From an uncultured Porphyromonadaceae bacterium (GTDB lineage: Bacteria; Bacteroidota; Bacteroidia; Bacteroidales; Muribaculaceae), in assembly GCA_947573485.1 (NCBI GenBank), contig CANPGB010000017.1, positions 1 through 64,000 on the forward strand: a stretch of DNA of 64,000 nt, given 5' to 3'. Both the position numbers and the translations under genes were made by a program. Every line of letters begins with the position of its first letter. The first letter of the stretch is position 1. The notes under the pieces were generated by a model. The model saw nothing but the letters and a program-made list of their open reading frames with translations. It made no database searches and was not told where the DNA came from. Shown in pieces: positions 1 through 8,845 of this stretch.

Positions 1-108
1 AACTGCACCAACACCGGTGCCTGCGCCGCCGAGTGCCCCAAGAACATCTCGCTGAGCAACATCGCCCGTCTCAACCGCGAGTTCATCGCTGCAAAGTGCT
101 CTGAATAA
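1..108 (+). CDS. Succinate dehydrogenase/fumarate reductase iron-sulfur subunit, C-terminal end
   Basis: Only the last 35 residues are inside the window. They contain a ferredoxin-type cluster motif (CTNTGAC, then ECPKNISL) followed by NIARLNREF, which is how the iron-sulfur subunit of Bacteroidetes fumarate reductase/succinate dehydrogenase ends. The protein passes electrons between the flavin subunit and the membrane cytochrome b subunit at the inner membrane. It is probably the last gene of its operon, because a strong terminator follows 24 bases after the stop. Whether it should be named frdB or sdhB cannot be told from this piece. Confidence 0.8.
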   Translation, partial: NCTNTGACAAECPKNISLSNIARLNREFIAAKCSE

Positions 109-132
109 GCATACAACAGCCACCCGCATATG

Positions 133-167
133 GCGGGCACCCCTCGGGCAGGGGTGCCCGCTTTTTT
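133..167 (+). terminator. Rho-independent terminator after the iron-sulfur subunit gene
   Basis: A perfect 12-bp stem (133-144 with 150-161, GCGGGCACCCCT and its complement) closes a 5-base loop and is followed directly by six T residues (162-167). Confidence 0.93.
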
Positions 168-195
168 GTTGTTTAAGAAATAATTAGTAACTTTA
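165..195 (+). promoter_or_regulatory. Bacteroidetes-type promoter for the 280-4490 operon
   Basis: TTTG at 165-168, 19 bases, then TAACTTTA at 188-195. This fits the Bacteroidetes -33/-7 pattern (TTTG, 19-21 bases, TAnnTTTG) with one mismatch. The -33 box overlaps the T-run of the preceding terminator. Transcription would begin near 202, leaving a leader of about 78 bases before the ATG at 280. Confidence 0.55.
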
Positions 196-279
196 CCAAA
201 ATTTTTGTGCTACAATGCCTGTAAATTGGCATAATCGGCCACTACACTGTACTATTTATCTTCTGAGAGCATTTCTGCA

Positions 280-1026
280 ATGAGACCTCATATAAGGGTT
301 GCTGCATTTTTGGCGGCACTCATAATATTTTTTTCGGCTGTGCCGGCTTCGGCGCAGCACGAGTTCAAGCGCAAGCTTGAGCAGGTTTCTTTCGTGCCGA
401 AGGGTGCGTGGGTTGCGGGTGTGAGCGTAAGCTACTCGCAGTCAGACCAGAACAATTACTCATTTCTGATTTTCGAGCATCTCAACGGCGACACCTACTC
501 TTTCAAGGTGAGCCCCACGGTGATGTTCTGCTTCAAAGATAACCTCACTGCCGGAGGCCGCTTTTCATACAACCGCCAGCGCACGCGCCTCAACTCGGCC
601 GACATAGTGCTCGCCTCCGACACCGAGTACAACATCGACAACCTCTACAGCATAAGCCACAACTACATAGGCACCGGCCTCTTCCGCACTTACATAAGCC
701 TTGGCCGAAGCACCCGCTTCGGGCTCTTCAACGAGATACAGCTGCAGGTGGGCGGCGGGCAATCGAAGCTGTGCTCGGGCGCAGGAGAGACTCTCACGGG
801 CACCTATGAGCGTAATTTCCAATTCAATGTGGGTCTTGCGCCGGGGCTCTCGGTGTTCCTCTCCAACTACTCGGCCCTTGAGGTGAACGTTGGCGTGCTG
901 GGCTTCAACTACACGCACACCCACTCGCTCACCGACCAGATTTACCATGCCAACCGCCACACGCAGCAGGCAAATTTCAAAATCAACCTTTTCTCTATCA
1001 CTTTCGGAGTGATGTTCTACATCTAA
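280..1026 (+). CDS. Secreted beta-barrel-like outer membrane protein (paralogue A)
   Basis: 248 residues. The N-terminus is a clear signal peptide (LAALIIFFSAVPASAQ, cleavage after Ala25 or Gln26). The rest alternates polar and hydrophobic or aromatic residues, as in an outer membrane beta-barrel, and ends in a hydrophobic strand with a terminal aromatic/isoleucine. It has the motif FVPKGAW near residue 38, also present as FVPKGKW in the next gene, and both end in a similar ANFKxN...F strand, so the two are tandem paralogues. It is the first gene of a tight operon with the paralogue, a PCMD lipoprotein and a porin. No specific function can be assigned. Confidence 0.7.
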   Translation: MRPHIRVAAFLAALIIFFSAVPASAQHEFKRKLEQVSFVPKGAWVAGVSVSYSQSDQNNYSFLIFEHLNGDTYSFKVSPTVMFCFKDNLTAGGRFSYNRQRTRLNSADIVLASDTEYNIDNLYSISHNYIGTGLFRTYISLGRSTRFGLFNEIQLQVGGGQSKLCSGAGETLTGTYERNFQFNVGLAPGLSVFLSNYSALEVNVGVLGFNYTHTHSLTDQIYHANRHTQQANFKINLFSITFGVMFYI

Positions 1027-1032
1027 AGCGCT

Positions 1033-1875
1033 ATGAAAGAAGTACTGAAAACCGCACTCATTCTTCTTGTGGCGCTCACGGGCTTCATCAGCGCCAACGC
1101 CCAGGAGATTGTAAGAAAGAAAGACCTCGTGCGCCCCGACTCTGTGGAGCACGTCATAATCCAGGGCGACACCGTGTCGATAATCATACCCGAACGCAAC
1201 TTCGGGCGCTTCGACCGCGGGCTTTTCAACTATATTTTCGTGCCCAAAGGCAAATGGGGCTTCGGCCTCACAGCCTCTTATGGAGAGCTGCAGACCGAGG
1301 ATGTGCAGATTCTCTCGCTCATCAATGACATCGACTTCAAAGGCAAGATGTACTCGATAAAGCCCTTTATCTCGTACTACTTCGCCAACAACCGCTCGGT
1401 GGGTCTGAAATTCGACTACTCGCGCGGCATTGCCGACCTCAGCAACGTAGCCTTTGACTTCGACGACGACCTCTCGTTCAATCTCCGCGACGTGAGCTAC
1501 TACCAGCAGAGCTTCGCGGTATCGACCTTCTACCGCGGCTACGTGGGTCTCGACACTCACGGGCGCTTCGGCATCTTCAACGAGGTAGACCTCGCGTTCG
1601 GCAGCGGCTCGTCGCGCTTCAAGCGCATCTACGACGGCGCTCCGCGCGACACGCGCACCATAATCACACAGGGCTCGCTGAATTTCAGCCCCGGCGTGTG
1701 CGTCTTTATCCAGGATATGGTGTCGTTCAATGTGTCGTTCGGCGTATTCGGCCTCAAATGGCGCCACGAGAGCCAAAGCACCGACGGCGTCTACGAGGGC
1801 TCGCGCACAACATCCGGTGCCAACTTCAAGTTCAATATCTTCAACATAAACTTCGGCCTTATGGTCGTGATATAA
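1033..1875 (+). CDS. Secreted beta-barrel-like outer membrane protein (paralogue B)
   Basis: 280 residues starting 7 bases after the upstream stop. Signal peptide near residues 1-23 (ALILLVALTGFISANAQ). A short linker is followed by FVPKGKW and a run of amphipathic strands, ending ANFKFNIFNINFGLMVVI, which matches the end of the upstream gene. The two therefore look like a duplication in which this copy gained an N-terminal segment of about 40 residues. It is probably embedded in the outer membrane and co-expressed with the PCMD lipoprotein that starts 4 bases later. Function unknown. Confidence 0.7.
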   Translation: MKEVLKTALILLVALTGFISANAQEIVRKKDLVRPDSVEHVIIQGDTVSIIIPERNFGRFDRGLFNYIFVPKGKWGFGLTASYGELQTEDVQILSLINDIDFKGKMYSIKPFISYYFANNRSVGLKFDYSRGIADLSNVAFDFDDDLSFNLRDVSYYQQSFAVSTFYRGYVGLDTHGRFGIFNEVDLAFGSGSSRFKRIYDGAPRDTRTIITQGSLNFSPGVCVFIQDMVSFNVSFGVFGLKWRHESQSTDGVYEGSRTTSGANFKFNIFNINFGLMVVI

Positions 1876-1878
1876 TCC

Positions 1879-3453
1879 ATGACACGCCGACTCACACATA
1901 TCATCGTCTTTGCCGCCGCCCTGCTCCTTGCCACCGGCTGCATAAAGAACGACATCCCCTACGCCCGCATCCAGGCCAATTTCCTGTCGCTCACCGTAAA
2001 AGACCAGACCGGGCTTACGGCTATCGACTCCACGGCCATGACAGCTACCGTGACGCTCCCCGAAGAGGTGGATATATATAACGTGCAGGTCACGGGCTAC
2101 ACTCTCACACCGGGCTCGCATATTGTCGACAGCCCCTTCGACGGTCCCGTGGACCTCTCACGACCGCTCTACGTGTACCTGCAGCTCTATCAGAACTGGC
2201 TGTGGAAAATCGTGGCCGTGCAAGACATCGAGCGCTACTTCGAGGTTGAGGGCCAGATGGGCGAGAGCATAATCGACGTACCCGGCCGTCGAGTAGTGAT
2301 CTACGTGCGCGGCACATCGAACCTCTCTGCAATACCCGTGAAAGCCGCCAAACTCGGCGCCAAGGGCAGCACATCGGTGCCCTCACTGGCTCCGGGCACA
2401 ACTTTCGACGGCCGCACGCCTCTGAAAGTGACGGTCACGGAGTATGGGCGCGAGCAGGAGTGGACTATTTACACCGAGACTATCGACGAGCCCGTGAAGA
2501 CCACCGGCGTTGACGCCTTCACCGGCGTGGCATGGGTCTACGGCCAGGCCGAAGCCGGCCTCGACAACGGCGTTGAATACCGCATAAAGGGTACTGAGGA
2601 GTGGACTCGCATACCCGCTTCCGACGTAACGCAGAACGGCGGCTCGTTCACAGGCCTTATCAATCATCTCAGCCCCCAGACCACCTACGAAGCTCGTGCA
2701 TACTCCGAAGAGTTCTTCGGCGAGACCGTAGAGTTCAGCACCGGCACAGCGCCGCAGCTGCCCAACAGCAACTTCAGCGACTGGTGGCTCGACGGCAAAG
2801 TGTGGTGCCCCTGGCCTCAGGGAGGAACCGAGTTCTGGAGCACCGGCAACAAGGGAGCAGCCACACTCGGCAGCTCGAACACCTTCCCAAGCGAGGATAC
2901 TCCTTCCGGCTCAGGATATGCCGCATGCCTTGAGACACGATTCGTAGGTATCGGCATGCTCGGCAAGCTTGCTGCAGGCAATATCTTTGCAGGCTATTAT
3001 GTGAAGACCGATGGCACAAACGGCATCTTGAGTTTTGGTCGTGCATTTACTGAGCGGCCCACGCGTATGACAGGCCAGTTCAAATATAAGACAGCCGCGA
3101 TAAATTATACTTCAGATGAATTTAAGAGTCTCGCAGGTCGTCCCGACACGGCTATTGTCTGGGTAGCGCTTATCGATACCCCTGAGCCTTTCGAGATACG
3201 CACCAACCCTGCCGACCGTCAGCTGTTCGACCCCGAGGCTGACTATGTGGTAGCCTATGGCAAGATGCAGTGCGGCGAGGATATCGACGGCTACACGCCC
3301 TTTGAAGTCCAACTCGACTATAAATCGAAATCGCGAAAACCAACATATATTCTCGTCACGGGCTCGGCCAGCAAATACGGTGACTACTTCACCGGCGGCG
3401 CCGGAGCCACACTCTTCCTCGACGACTTCCAACTGTTCTACGACTATCAATGA
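1879..3453 (+). CDS. PCMD-domain surface lipoprotein
   Basis: 524 residues. The lipobox LLLATGC puts the lipidated cysteine at residue 21. The N-terminal half holds immunoglobulin-like or fibronectin-like beta domains. The C-terminal ~230 residues begin with LPNSNFSDWW and run through WSTGNKGAATL, GILSFGRAF and ILVTGSASKYGDYFTGG to FLDDF, the pattern of the PCMD family (putative carbohydrate metabolism domain, a jelly-roll fold found in Bacteroidetes lipoproteins). It is inferred to lie on the cell surface and bind a glycan. It follows two outer membrane barrels and overlaps the porin gene by 4 bases, so the four products probably act together. The ligand is unknown. Confidence 0.75.
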   Translation: MTRRLTHIIVFAAALLLATGCIKNDIPYARIQANFLSLTVKDQTGLTAIDSTAMTATVTLPEEVDIYNVQVTGYTLTPGSHIVDSPFDGPVDLSRPLYVYLQLYQNWLWKIVAVQDIERYFEVEGQMGESIIDVPGRRVVIYVRGTSNLSAIPVKAAKLGAKGSTSVPSLAPGTTFDGRTPLKVTVTEYGREQEWTIYTETIDEPVKTTGVDAFTGVAWVYGQAEAGLDNGVEYRIKGTEEWTRIPASDVTQNGGSFTGLINHLSPQTTYEARAYSEEFFGETVEFSTGTAPQLPNSNFSDWWLDGKVWCPWPQGGTEFWSTGNKGAATLGSSNTFPSEDTPSGSGYAACLETRFVGIGMLGKLAAGNIFAGYYVKTDGTNGILSFGRAFTERPTRMTGQFKYKTAAINYTSDEFKSLAGRPDTAIVWVALIDTPEPFEIRTNPADRQLFDPEADYVVAYGKMQCGEDIDGYTPFEVQLDYKSKSRKPTYILVTGSASKYGDYFTGGAGATLFLDDFQLFYDYQ

Positions 3454-4490
3454 TTCTAAAATTAAGAACCGCCATAGCCGCAGCGGCACTTGCCATGGCC
3501 TCGCTCGGCGCGTGGGCATCTGATGCCGACAGCGCCTTGGCAAAGTGGAAATACATACCCGATGTACATGGTGTGAGCCGCATATACTACCACCTCTCCA
3601 CCGAGAACGGCGACAGCCGCTTCGAGGTGGCCAACGCGCGCCTCTCGGCAGGGGGCGCCCTCATGCCGTGGTTCGAATACTTTCTTCAGGCCGACTTCTG
3701 CGCCTCGGGCAGCATCAAGCCTCTCGACGCCTACGCCATAGTCACGCCGACGAGCGGGCTGAAGCTCTTCATGGGTCAGATGCGCGTGCCTTTCTGTGTT
3801 GATGCGTGCCGCGCCGTGCATGAATATTATTTTGCCGATGTTGCCACAACGTCGACCTACGGCAACCTCCGCGGTGTGGGCTTCAAGGCCGGATACACTA
3901 TTCCGCGCACTCAGCTCTATGTGGAGGGCGGCGTGTTCAACGGCGCCGATATGTCGAGCCACGCCACTTGGAGCAACGCCATGACCTATGCTATAAAAGC
4001 CAACTGGAAAACGCGCTGCGGACTTCTGCCTGAGGTTGGCTTCATGTCGCGCAAGTCGGCGCCGGGTGCCGTGCGTATAAATCAATATGATGTATCGCTC
4101 TCATGGCGCCACGACCGCCTTTTCCTCGAAGGCGAGTATATTTACCGCCGCTATGCCGGAGGAGGCTACAAGGCATCGCAGGCCTACTATGTGCTTGCCG
4201 ACTATGCCTTCCCGCTCCGCAGCCGCATGGCCGACAAACTCTCGGTGCAGGCACGCTACGACGGTATAACCGACGGCACCACGGGCATAGCCAACGCCAA
4301 GGGACTGCTCGAGACCAATGTCGACGGCTTCCGCCGCGCTACCATAGGTGTGACGGCCTCACGCAAAATCGGACCCGTTTACACGGCATTCCGCATCAAT
4401 TACGAACAGTATTTTTACGGGCACAAGGCCACCCGCCCCTCAAGCGCACGCCCTAACCAGATAGTGGCGGGCGTGGTATTCCACTTCTAA
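3450..4490 (+). CDS. Porin, phosphate-selective porin O/P-like
   Basis: 346 residues with a signal peptide (AIAAAALAMASLGAWA) and a beta-barrel pattern throughout. The stretch KLFMGQMRVPFCVD followed by RGVGFKAGYTIPRTQLYVEGGVFNG resembles OprO/OprP-type porins (GQFKxPFS..., GxxxGGxF). It starts inside the stop of the PCMD gene (ATGA overlap), which implies translational coupling. It probably forms a trimeric outer membrane channel. The solute is unknown; the PCMD neighbour points more to sugars than phosphate. It meets the minus-strand helicase gene 6 bases after its stop, with no visible terminator between. Confidence 0.6.
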   Translation: MILKLRTAIAAAALAMASLGAWASDADSALAKWKYIPDVHGVSRIYYHLSTENGDSRFEVANARLSAGGALMPWFEYFLQADFCASGSIKPLDAYAIVTPTSGLKLFMGQMRVPFCVDACRAVHEYYFADVATTSTYGNLRGVGFKAGYTIPRTQLYVEGGVFNGADMSSHATWSNAMTYAIKANWKTRCGLLPEVGFMSRKSAPGAVRINQYDVSLSWRHDRLFLEGEYIYRRYAGGGYKASQAYYVLADYAFPLRSRMADKLSVQARYDGITDGTTGIANAKGLLETNVDGFRRATIGVTASRKIGPVYTAFRINYEQYFYGHKATRPSSARPNQIVAGVVFHF

Positions 4491-4496
4491 TCGTTT

Positions 4497-5963
4497 CTAC
4501 TCTTCGATGAGTGCCGTGGGCGGGGCGATGAGGAACAATCGCTTGCGCGCACGTGTCACGGCTGTGTAGAGCCAGCGGTATAGCTGCAGCCCGAGGGCGT
4601 CGTCGGGGATATACGAGAGGTCGACGAACACATTGCTCCACTGGCCGCCCTGGGCTTTGTGGCAGGTGACGGCATAGGCGTATTTTACTATCAGGGCCGT
4701 CCAGTAAGGGTCGCTTTTCAATGCCCATACACGCTTGTCGACGGGCATGGCGCCATAGCGCTCATTATCGTCGAGGCAGGCATAGTAAAGTCGGTCCCAG
4801 GTCTCTTTTGCAATTGTGGCGTTGGGGTCGGCTAAAGTATCGAGCATTATCTTGACGTCGAAGGCCGGAGCGGGCAGGTCGGGGTGCGCGGGGTCGGGCG
4901 GAAGAGCCATGCGCACGTCGGCGAAACGCATGCCATAGCGGATTTCGGTGCCGTAGACTTTCTCAACGGTGAGGATATCGCCGTTGGCAATAAAGTCGAT
5001 GCCCTGCACTTTTTTCTGAAAATAATGGTTCCGCGCTACAATAAGCATGTCGCCGCGCGTGAGCTCTTCCTCGCGGTAAAGCACAGAGCCGCGTATTGCG
5101 GCGTTATATTCCACAGCACGGCGGTTGCTGCGGGTCACTATTATTGTATCGGCGAGGCCGTCGGGAGTGGAGTCATAGGCTGTGGTGAGGAGCTCGGGGA
5201 GGTCTTCGCCGCTTACTACGACCACGTCGTCGAAGCCTGCTGTACGCAACTTGGGTATCGGCGCGGGGGTTCCCTCCGGCGTTTTCGCAGCCACCGCCAT
5301 AACGCGGCGCAGGCGTGTGGCGTTGAAGAGTATACCCGAGTCGGCAGCCTGGCGGGCAGTTTCGGTGAGGGTCGCGCGGGTGACTTTCAGCCCGAGGCGG
5401 CGGAGCACGTCGGGGTTCATGGCAGGAGATTTCTCAGAGCCTACCGGCGGCAGCTGGGCGGTGTCGCCCACGAGGATAAGACGGTTGTTCTCACCTGCGA
5501 AAACGTAGGTTATGAGGTCGTCGAGGAGGTTGTTGCCGCGCTCGTCGCCTGCGCCTATCATCGAGGCTTCGTCGACGATGAAAACGGCGTTGCGGTATTT
5601 GTTCTCGGCGGGCAGAGGCGCCGAATACACACCGGGGGCACCCCCTTCGGCGCTGTGGCGGTAAATCTTGCGGTGGATTGTAAAGGCCTGATGACCGGCT
5701 GAGTTCGCACTGAAGACCTTGGCGGCACGGCCTGTCGGGGCCATGAGAATCACGGGGCGCTTCTGCGCCTCGAGCACACGCACGAGCGCGCCTGTGAGCG
5801 AGGTCTTGCCCGTACCGGCATATCCGTTGAGCACGAAAGCCGACTCGGGGCGCGGAGCCGGGTCGCAGAAACGGGCGAGCGCCGCCACGACCTCAACCTG
5901 CTGTCGGTTGGGCTCGTAGGGCAGCGCATCAAGCACTTCGGCGGCGAAAGCTATGGTATCCAC
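4497..5963 (-). CDS. RecD-like ATP-dependent DNA helicase (AAA_30/UvrD_C_2)
   Basis: 488 residues with a GTG start at 5963. Walker A is GYAGTGKT (residues 47-54), Walker B is IVDEASMIG, and there is a QLPPVG motif (motif III). The C-terminal superfamily 1 motifs VTCHKAQGGQW (V) and LYTAVTRARKRLFLI (VI) are intact. It is therefore an SF1B helicase related to the RecD2/exonuclease V alpha family, of the short form common in Bacteroidetes without the long N-terminal domain. It is expected to act in DNA repair or recombination. It lies 11 bases downstream of a small lipoprotein gene and is probably co-transcribed with it. Confidence 0.85.
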   Translation of the reverse strand: MDTIAFAAEVLDALPYEPNRQQVEVVAALARFCDPAPRPESAFVLNGYAGTGKTSLTGALVRVLEAQKRPVILMAPTGRAAKVFSANSAGHQAFTIHRKIYRHSAEGGAPGVYSAPLPAENKYRNAVFIVDEASMIGAGDERGNNLLDDLITYVFAGENNRLILVGDTAQLPPVGSEKSPAMNPDVLRRLGLKVTRATLTETARQAADSGILFNATRLRRVMAVAAKTPEGTPAPIPKLRTAGFDDVVVVSGEDLPELLTTAYDSTPDGLADTIIVTRSNRRAVEYNAAIRGSVLYREEELTRGDMLIVARNHYFQKKVQGIDFIANGDILTVEKVYGTEIRYGMRFADVRMALPPDPAHPDLPAPAFDVKIMLDTLADPNATIAKETWDRLYYACLDDNERYGAMPVDKRVWALKSDPYWTALIVKYAYAVTCHKAQGGQWSNVFVDLSYIPDDALGLQLYRWLYTAVTRARKRLFLIAPPTALIEE

Positions 5964-5974
5964 CGGCCTATGCG

Positions 5975-6415
5975 TCAGTTTTGGTCGGAGTATTCGGCAA
6001 GACGCTGGTTGTAGGCATCGAGTTCCTTGTAACGCTTGCGGTTATCTTTATCGAGGCGTCCCTCTGCATCGGCCTGGTAGAGGGCGGAGCCGAGTGTGAA
6101 CATATAGCTGAAACGCTCCATGTATTCGGGGTCGGCGAGCAGCGAGCGCCACGAGCCGTTACGCTCGCCCGAAGGCTGGTCGGCAATCGACTTGCTCTGG
6201 TCGGCGAGGTAATGCAGAATAGCTGCGTTCTGGCCTATCATATCGGTATATTCCTGCTGAGTCAAGGAGTCGCGCCGCTCGATTTTGATAGCGAGCTGCT
6301 CGCAGGTCTCCGAGTTGTAGGGCTGCTCAATGCCGCCACCGGAGCATGATGCAAAGAGCGCCAGCGCGGCCGCAAGCACCGAAAATCCCGCTACATACTT
6401 TGTAAAAATCTTCAT
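5975..6415 (-). CDS. Small uncharacterised lipoprotein
   Basis: 146 residues. The lipobox LALFASC places the lipidated cysteine at 24, followed by SGGG. The mature part is short, helical and charged (QLAIKIERRDSLTQQEYTDMIGQ, then a cluster of Asp/Lys/Arg before the end YNQRLAEYSDQN). I do not recognise a named family. It sits just upstream of the RecD-like helicase gene on the same strand, but the pairing suggests only shared transcription. Confidence 0.7.
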   Translation of the reverse strand: MKIFTKYVAGFSVLAAALALFASCSGGGIEQPYNSETCEQLAIKIERRDSLTQQEYTDMIGQNAAILHYLADQSKSIADQPSGERNGSWRSLLADPEYMERFSYMFTLGSALYQADAEGRLDKDNRKRYKELDAYNQRLAEYSDQN

Positions 6416-6447
6416 ATCCGGGTTTTATGTCTGGCTGTTATGCAATG

Positions 6448-6465
6448 GCGGGAAAAGAGTCCCGC
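6448..6465. other. Perfect 6-bp hairpin between the lipoprotein gene and trmD
   Basis: GCGGGA (6448-6453) pairs with TCCCGC (6460-6465) around a 6-base loop. It lies in the divergent spacer between the minus-strand lipoprotein gene and the trmD promoter. There is no T-run on either side, so it is not a typical terminator; it could be an operator or leader structure. Confidence 0.35.
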
Positions 6466-6514
6466 TTCTCATTTAAACTATTTAAGCGGGCAAAGTGTTC
6501 GCCGGGAGGCATAC

Positions 6515-6546
6515 TTTGCGATTGCGACCGAAAATGCTTAACTTTG
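6515..6546 (+). promoter_or_regulatory. trmD promoter
   Basis: TTTG at 6515-6518, 20 bases, TAACTTTG at 6539-6546: a full match to the Bacteroidetes -33/-7 consensus. It also decides the start codon: transcription would begin near 6553, which excludes the upstream GTG at 6495 and the ATG at 6549 and leaves the ATG at 6576. Confidence 0.8.
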
Positions 6547-6575
6547 CAATGACAAATGTACGAAATTTTTTCAAT

Positions 6576-7253
6576 ATGCGCATCGACATAGTAACTGTTT
6601 TGCCCGAGATGCTCGAATCTCCGCTCAACTGCTCCATAATCAAGCGTGCCCGCGACAAGGGCCTGGCCGAAATTGTGGTGCACAACCTCCGCGACTACAC
6701 CACCAACCGCTACCGCAAGGTCGACGACTACCCCTTTGGCGGCGATGCCGGTATGGTAATCCAGGTTGAGCCGGTAGACCGCTGTTTCGAGGCTCTGAAG
6801 GCGCAGCGCGACTACGACGAGATTATTTTCACCGCTCCCGACGGCGAGGTTTTCAACCAGCGCATGGCCAACTCGCTGTCGCTGCTCAACAATATTATAA
6901 TACTCTGCGGCCACTACAAGGGCATAGACTACCGCATACGCGAGCACCTCATTACCAAAGAAATATCTATCGGCGACTACGTGCTCACGGGCGGCGAGAT
7001 GCCTGCCGCGATCATCACCGACGCCATTGTGCGCCTCATACCAGGTGCCATTGGCGACGAGCAGAGCGCCCTCACCGATTCCTTCCAGGATAACCTTCTT
7101 GAACCGCCGATTTACACCCGCCCGGCAGTATACAAAGGTTGGGGTGTGCCTGAAATTCTTCTCTCGGGTCACCAGGCGCGCATCGACGACTGGCGCCACG
7201 AGCAGGCTATGGAGCGCACGCGGCGCTTGCGCCCCGATTTGCTTGGCGAATAA
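6576..7253 (+). CDS. trmD: tRNA (guanine-N1-)-methyltransferase
   Basis: 225 residues from the ATG at 6576. TrmD methylates G37 of tRNAs using S-adenosylmethionine, preventing +1 frameshifting. Characteristic segments are [12 protein letters not shown] at the start, [14 protein letters not shown], the trefoil-knot region [16 protein letters not shown] and [14 protein letters not shown], and the C-terminal helical domain with [31 protein letters not shown]. An in-frame extension to 6495 exists, but it crosses the promoter box and is not part of the family. The gene is single here, not in the usual rpsP-rimM-trmD-rplS operon; rplS is at 62619. A strong terminator follows. Confidence 0.95.
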   Translation: MRIDIVTVLPEMLESPLNCSIIKRARDKGLAEIVVHNLRDYTTNRYRKVDDYPFGGDAGMVIQVEPVDRCFEALKAQRDYDEIIFTAPDGEVFNQRMANSLSLLNNIIILCGHYKGIDYRIREHLITKEISIGDYVLTGGEMPAAIITDAIVRLIPGAIGDEQSALTDSFQDNLLEPPIYTRPAVYKGWGVPEILLSGHQARIDDWRHEQAMERTRRLRPDLLGE

Positions 7254-7273
7254 GTTTGAACAAAAGTAATAAA

Positions 7274-7310
7274 ACGCAGGCTGCCCCGGAGAGAGCAGCC
7301 TGCGTTTTTT
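7274..7310. terminator. Bidirectional terminator between trmD and the convergent gene
   Basis: A perfect 11-bp stem (ACGCAGGCTGC at 7274-7284 with 7295-7305) around a 10-base loop is followed by T6 on the plus strand and preceded by A4, so it can serve trmD and the minus-strand gene ending at 7329. Confidence 0.9.
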
Positions 7311-7328
7311 GGGAGTCAGAGTCAGAAA

Positions 7329-8690
7329 TTATTTGATTATCTTGCTTACCTTATTGCCCTGGCGGCAGATGAAGATACCGGATTCGGGGTTGGCAACTTT
7401 GAAGCCCTGGAGGTTGTAGTACTCCACGGGGGCGGCGGGGTCGTAGGCCGGGGTTGCGCTTACGCCTGCAAGGTCGTGGTAATTCGAGTAGGCTATGCGG
7501 AGATAGTAGCCCATTTCATCGGTCTCGTAGTCGTAAACTTCAAGAGTGTAGAGCGTAGGGTAGCCGTAGGTAGCGTCAAATTCCACGGTTCCGACATTTC
7601 GCTCTTCTATAAACTCCTCGCCGTCGATGTCGTATACCACTTCATAGAGGAGGTTGTTGCCCCAAGCGTCGTTGGTGTTTGTCTCGGTCATCTTCTCGTT
7701 GTAGAGCTCGCCCTCCTCGTCGTAAGTGACATCGGTAGTGTAGCGGTAGCTGCCGAAAGCGTCGGTAGAAGCGAAGTCCTGTATTGCCGTCATTGCAAAG
7801 CCCTCGCCGTCGTCGGTTTTGATAGTGGCGATATAGCTGTCGGAGCCTTGGGTGTAGCTTGCCGAAACCGAGTACTCAGTGCCTTCGCTATCGGTGAGGG
7901 TGGCACTCTTTATGCGGTTATCACCGCGGAATAGGTTGTCGATCTGGTAAATCTGGCCGTCGGTATTTTCCCACTCGATGTCGGAGTATGTGTCGCCGTC
8001 TTTCCAGTAAAAGCTGTCGTTGGCGTAGTCATAGTCGAGCACGTGCTCCGAAATGGTGCTTGCCTTGCCGTCGGCATCGTAGCTTATCTCGATATACTGC
8101 GATACGTCGTATTCGCCCTCGTAGAGGGTTGCGATTTCCATTTTGGTGATGTTACCGGCGTCGTCGCGGGTTATGATGCGCTTGTAGTTGTTGCCGAGTT
8201 TCTGCCACTCGCCGTCGACCCACAGCTGCTGGTCGTTTGCAACGATTAGCGAGGGTATGCGGCTGTCGTAGGTGCGGTCGAGCAGCTCGGAGTTCTCGAA
8301 GGTCTCTCCTTCGTCGTCGGAGAACTCGGAGAGGCGGCGTGTTATAAACCCGTTTTCGTCGTATGTGTAAGTAAGGCGCGAGATTGTGCCCTCTTCGAGG
8401 TCGTAGTCAAGTTCTGTCTCGGCAGCACCTTGGGCGTTGTAAGTGATGTCGAAGCGCTCTACCGGCAGCCATTCGTCATCTATAAATATAGAGATTTCCT
8501 GAGTAGAGGCCAGCCACTTGGCATCATCAGCCTGAGCGCGGCGGAGCGATTTCCCGGCTTTTTCACGGGGAGTCTTTGTCAGCTCGGTTTTTACGGGGCT
8601 GCGGTGCAGGCGTGCCTTTTTAAGAGGAGCGGCGTCGGCGTTTACAGTAAGTGCGGAAATGCACAGAAGGGGGAGTAAGAGTCTTTTCAT
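7329..8690 (-). CDS. Secreted acidic Tyr/Asp-repeat protein with a C-terminal YNLQG sorting-like motif
   Basis: 453 residues from the ATG at 8690; the upstream in-frame codon at 8753 is less likely because it would precede the signal peptide MKRLLLPLLCISALTVNADA. The body is rich in Asp, Glu and Tyr, with repeating beta-strand units such as LTYTYDENGFITRR and VTYDEEGELYNE, reminiscent of YD/RHS-type repeats. The C-terminus (EYYNLQGFKVANPESGIFICRQGNKVSKIIK-like; key residues YNLQG and G-I-F-I, then GNKV) is the short tail common on secreted Bacteroidales proteins. Exported; function unknown. It ends at a shared terminator and has its own promoter. Confidence 0.7.
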   Translation of the reverse strand: MKRLLLPLLCISALTVNADAAPLKKARLHRSPVKTELTKTPREKAGKSLRRAQADDAKWLASTQEISIFIDDEWLPVERFDITYNAQGAAETELDYDLEEGTISRLTYTYDENGFITRRLSEFSDDEGETFENSELLDRTYDSRIPSLIVANDQQLWVDGEWQKLGNNYKRIITRDDAGNITKMEIATLYEGEYDVSQYIEISYDADGKASTISEHVLDYDYANDSFYWKDGDTYSDIEWENTDGQIYQIDNLFRGDNRIKSATLTDSEGTEYSVSASYTQGSDSYIATIKTDDGEGFAMTAIQDFASTDAFGSYRYTTDVTYDEEGELYNEKMTETNTNDAWGNNLLYEVVYDIDGEEFIEERNVGTVEFDATYGYPTLYTLEVYDYETDEMGYYLRIAYSNYHDLAGVSATPAYDPAAPVEYYNLQGFKVANPESGIFICRQGNKVSKIIK

Positions 8691-8761
8691 AGGAATATCC
8701 ATTAAACATATAAATCTTAAAAGCAAGCACAGAAAGACAGCTTTCCAATGCAAACCCGGCG

Positions 8762-8792
8762 CAAATTTACTAACAATCTTTGAAAATGCAAG
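8762..8792 (-). promoter_or_regulatory. Promoter for the secreted acidic protein gene
   Basis: On the minus strand CTTG (8792-8789), 19 bases, TAAATTTG (8769-8762). The -7 box is a full match to TAnnTTTG and the -33 box has one mismatch. The expected leader is about 65 bases. Confidence 0.6.
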
Positions 8793-8845
8793 TATTTTGC
8801 CGAGAATTTATTGTTCAGGTATTCCTTGTTGGAGTATACCGCGCT

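Noticed and set aside
565-2121. Minus-strand open frame of 518 codons opposite the paralogous barrel genes
   Set aside because: It is antisense to two well-supported genes with signal peptides and is made of the codon complement typical of GC-rich third positions; no domain is seen.
6495-6575. Upstream start of trmD at 6495 or 6549
   Set aside because: The segment includes the promoter boxes and the predicted transcript start is near 6553.
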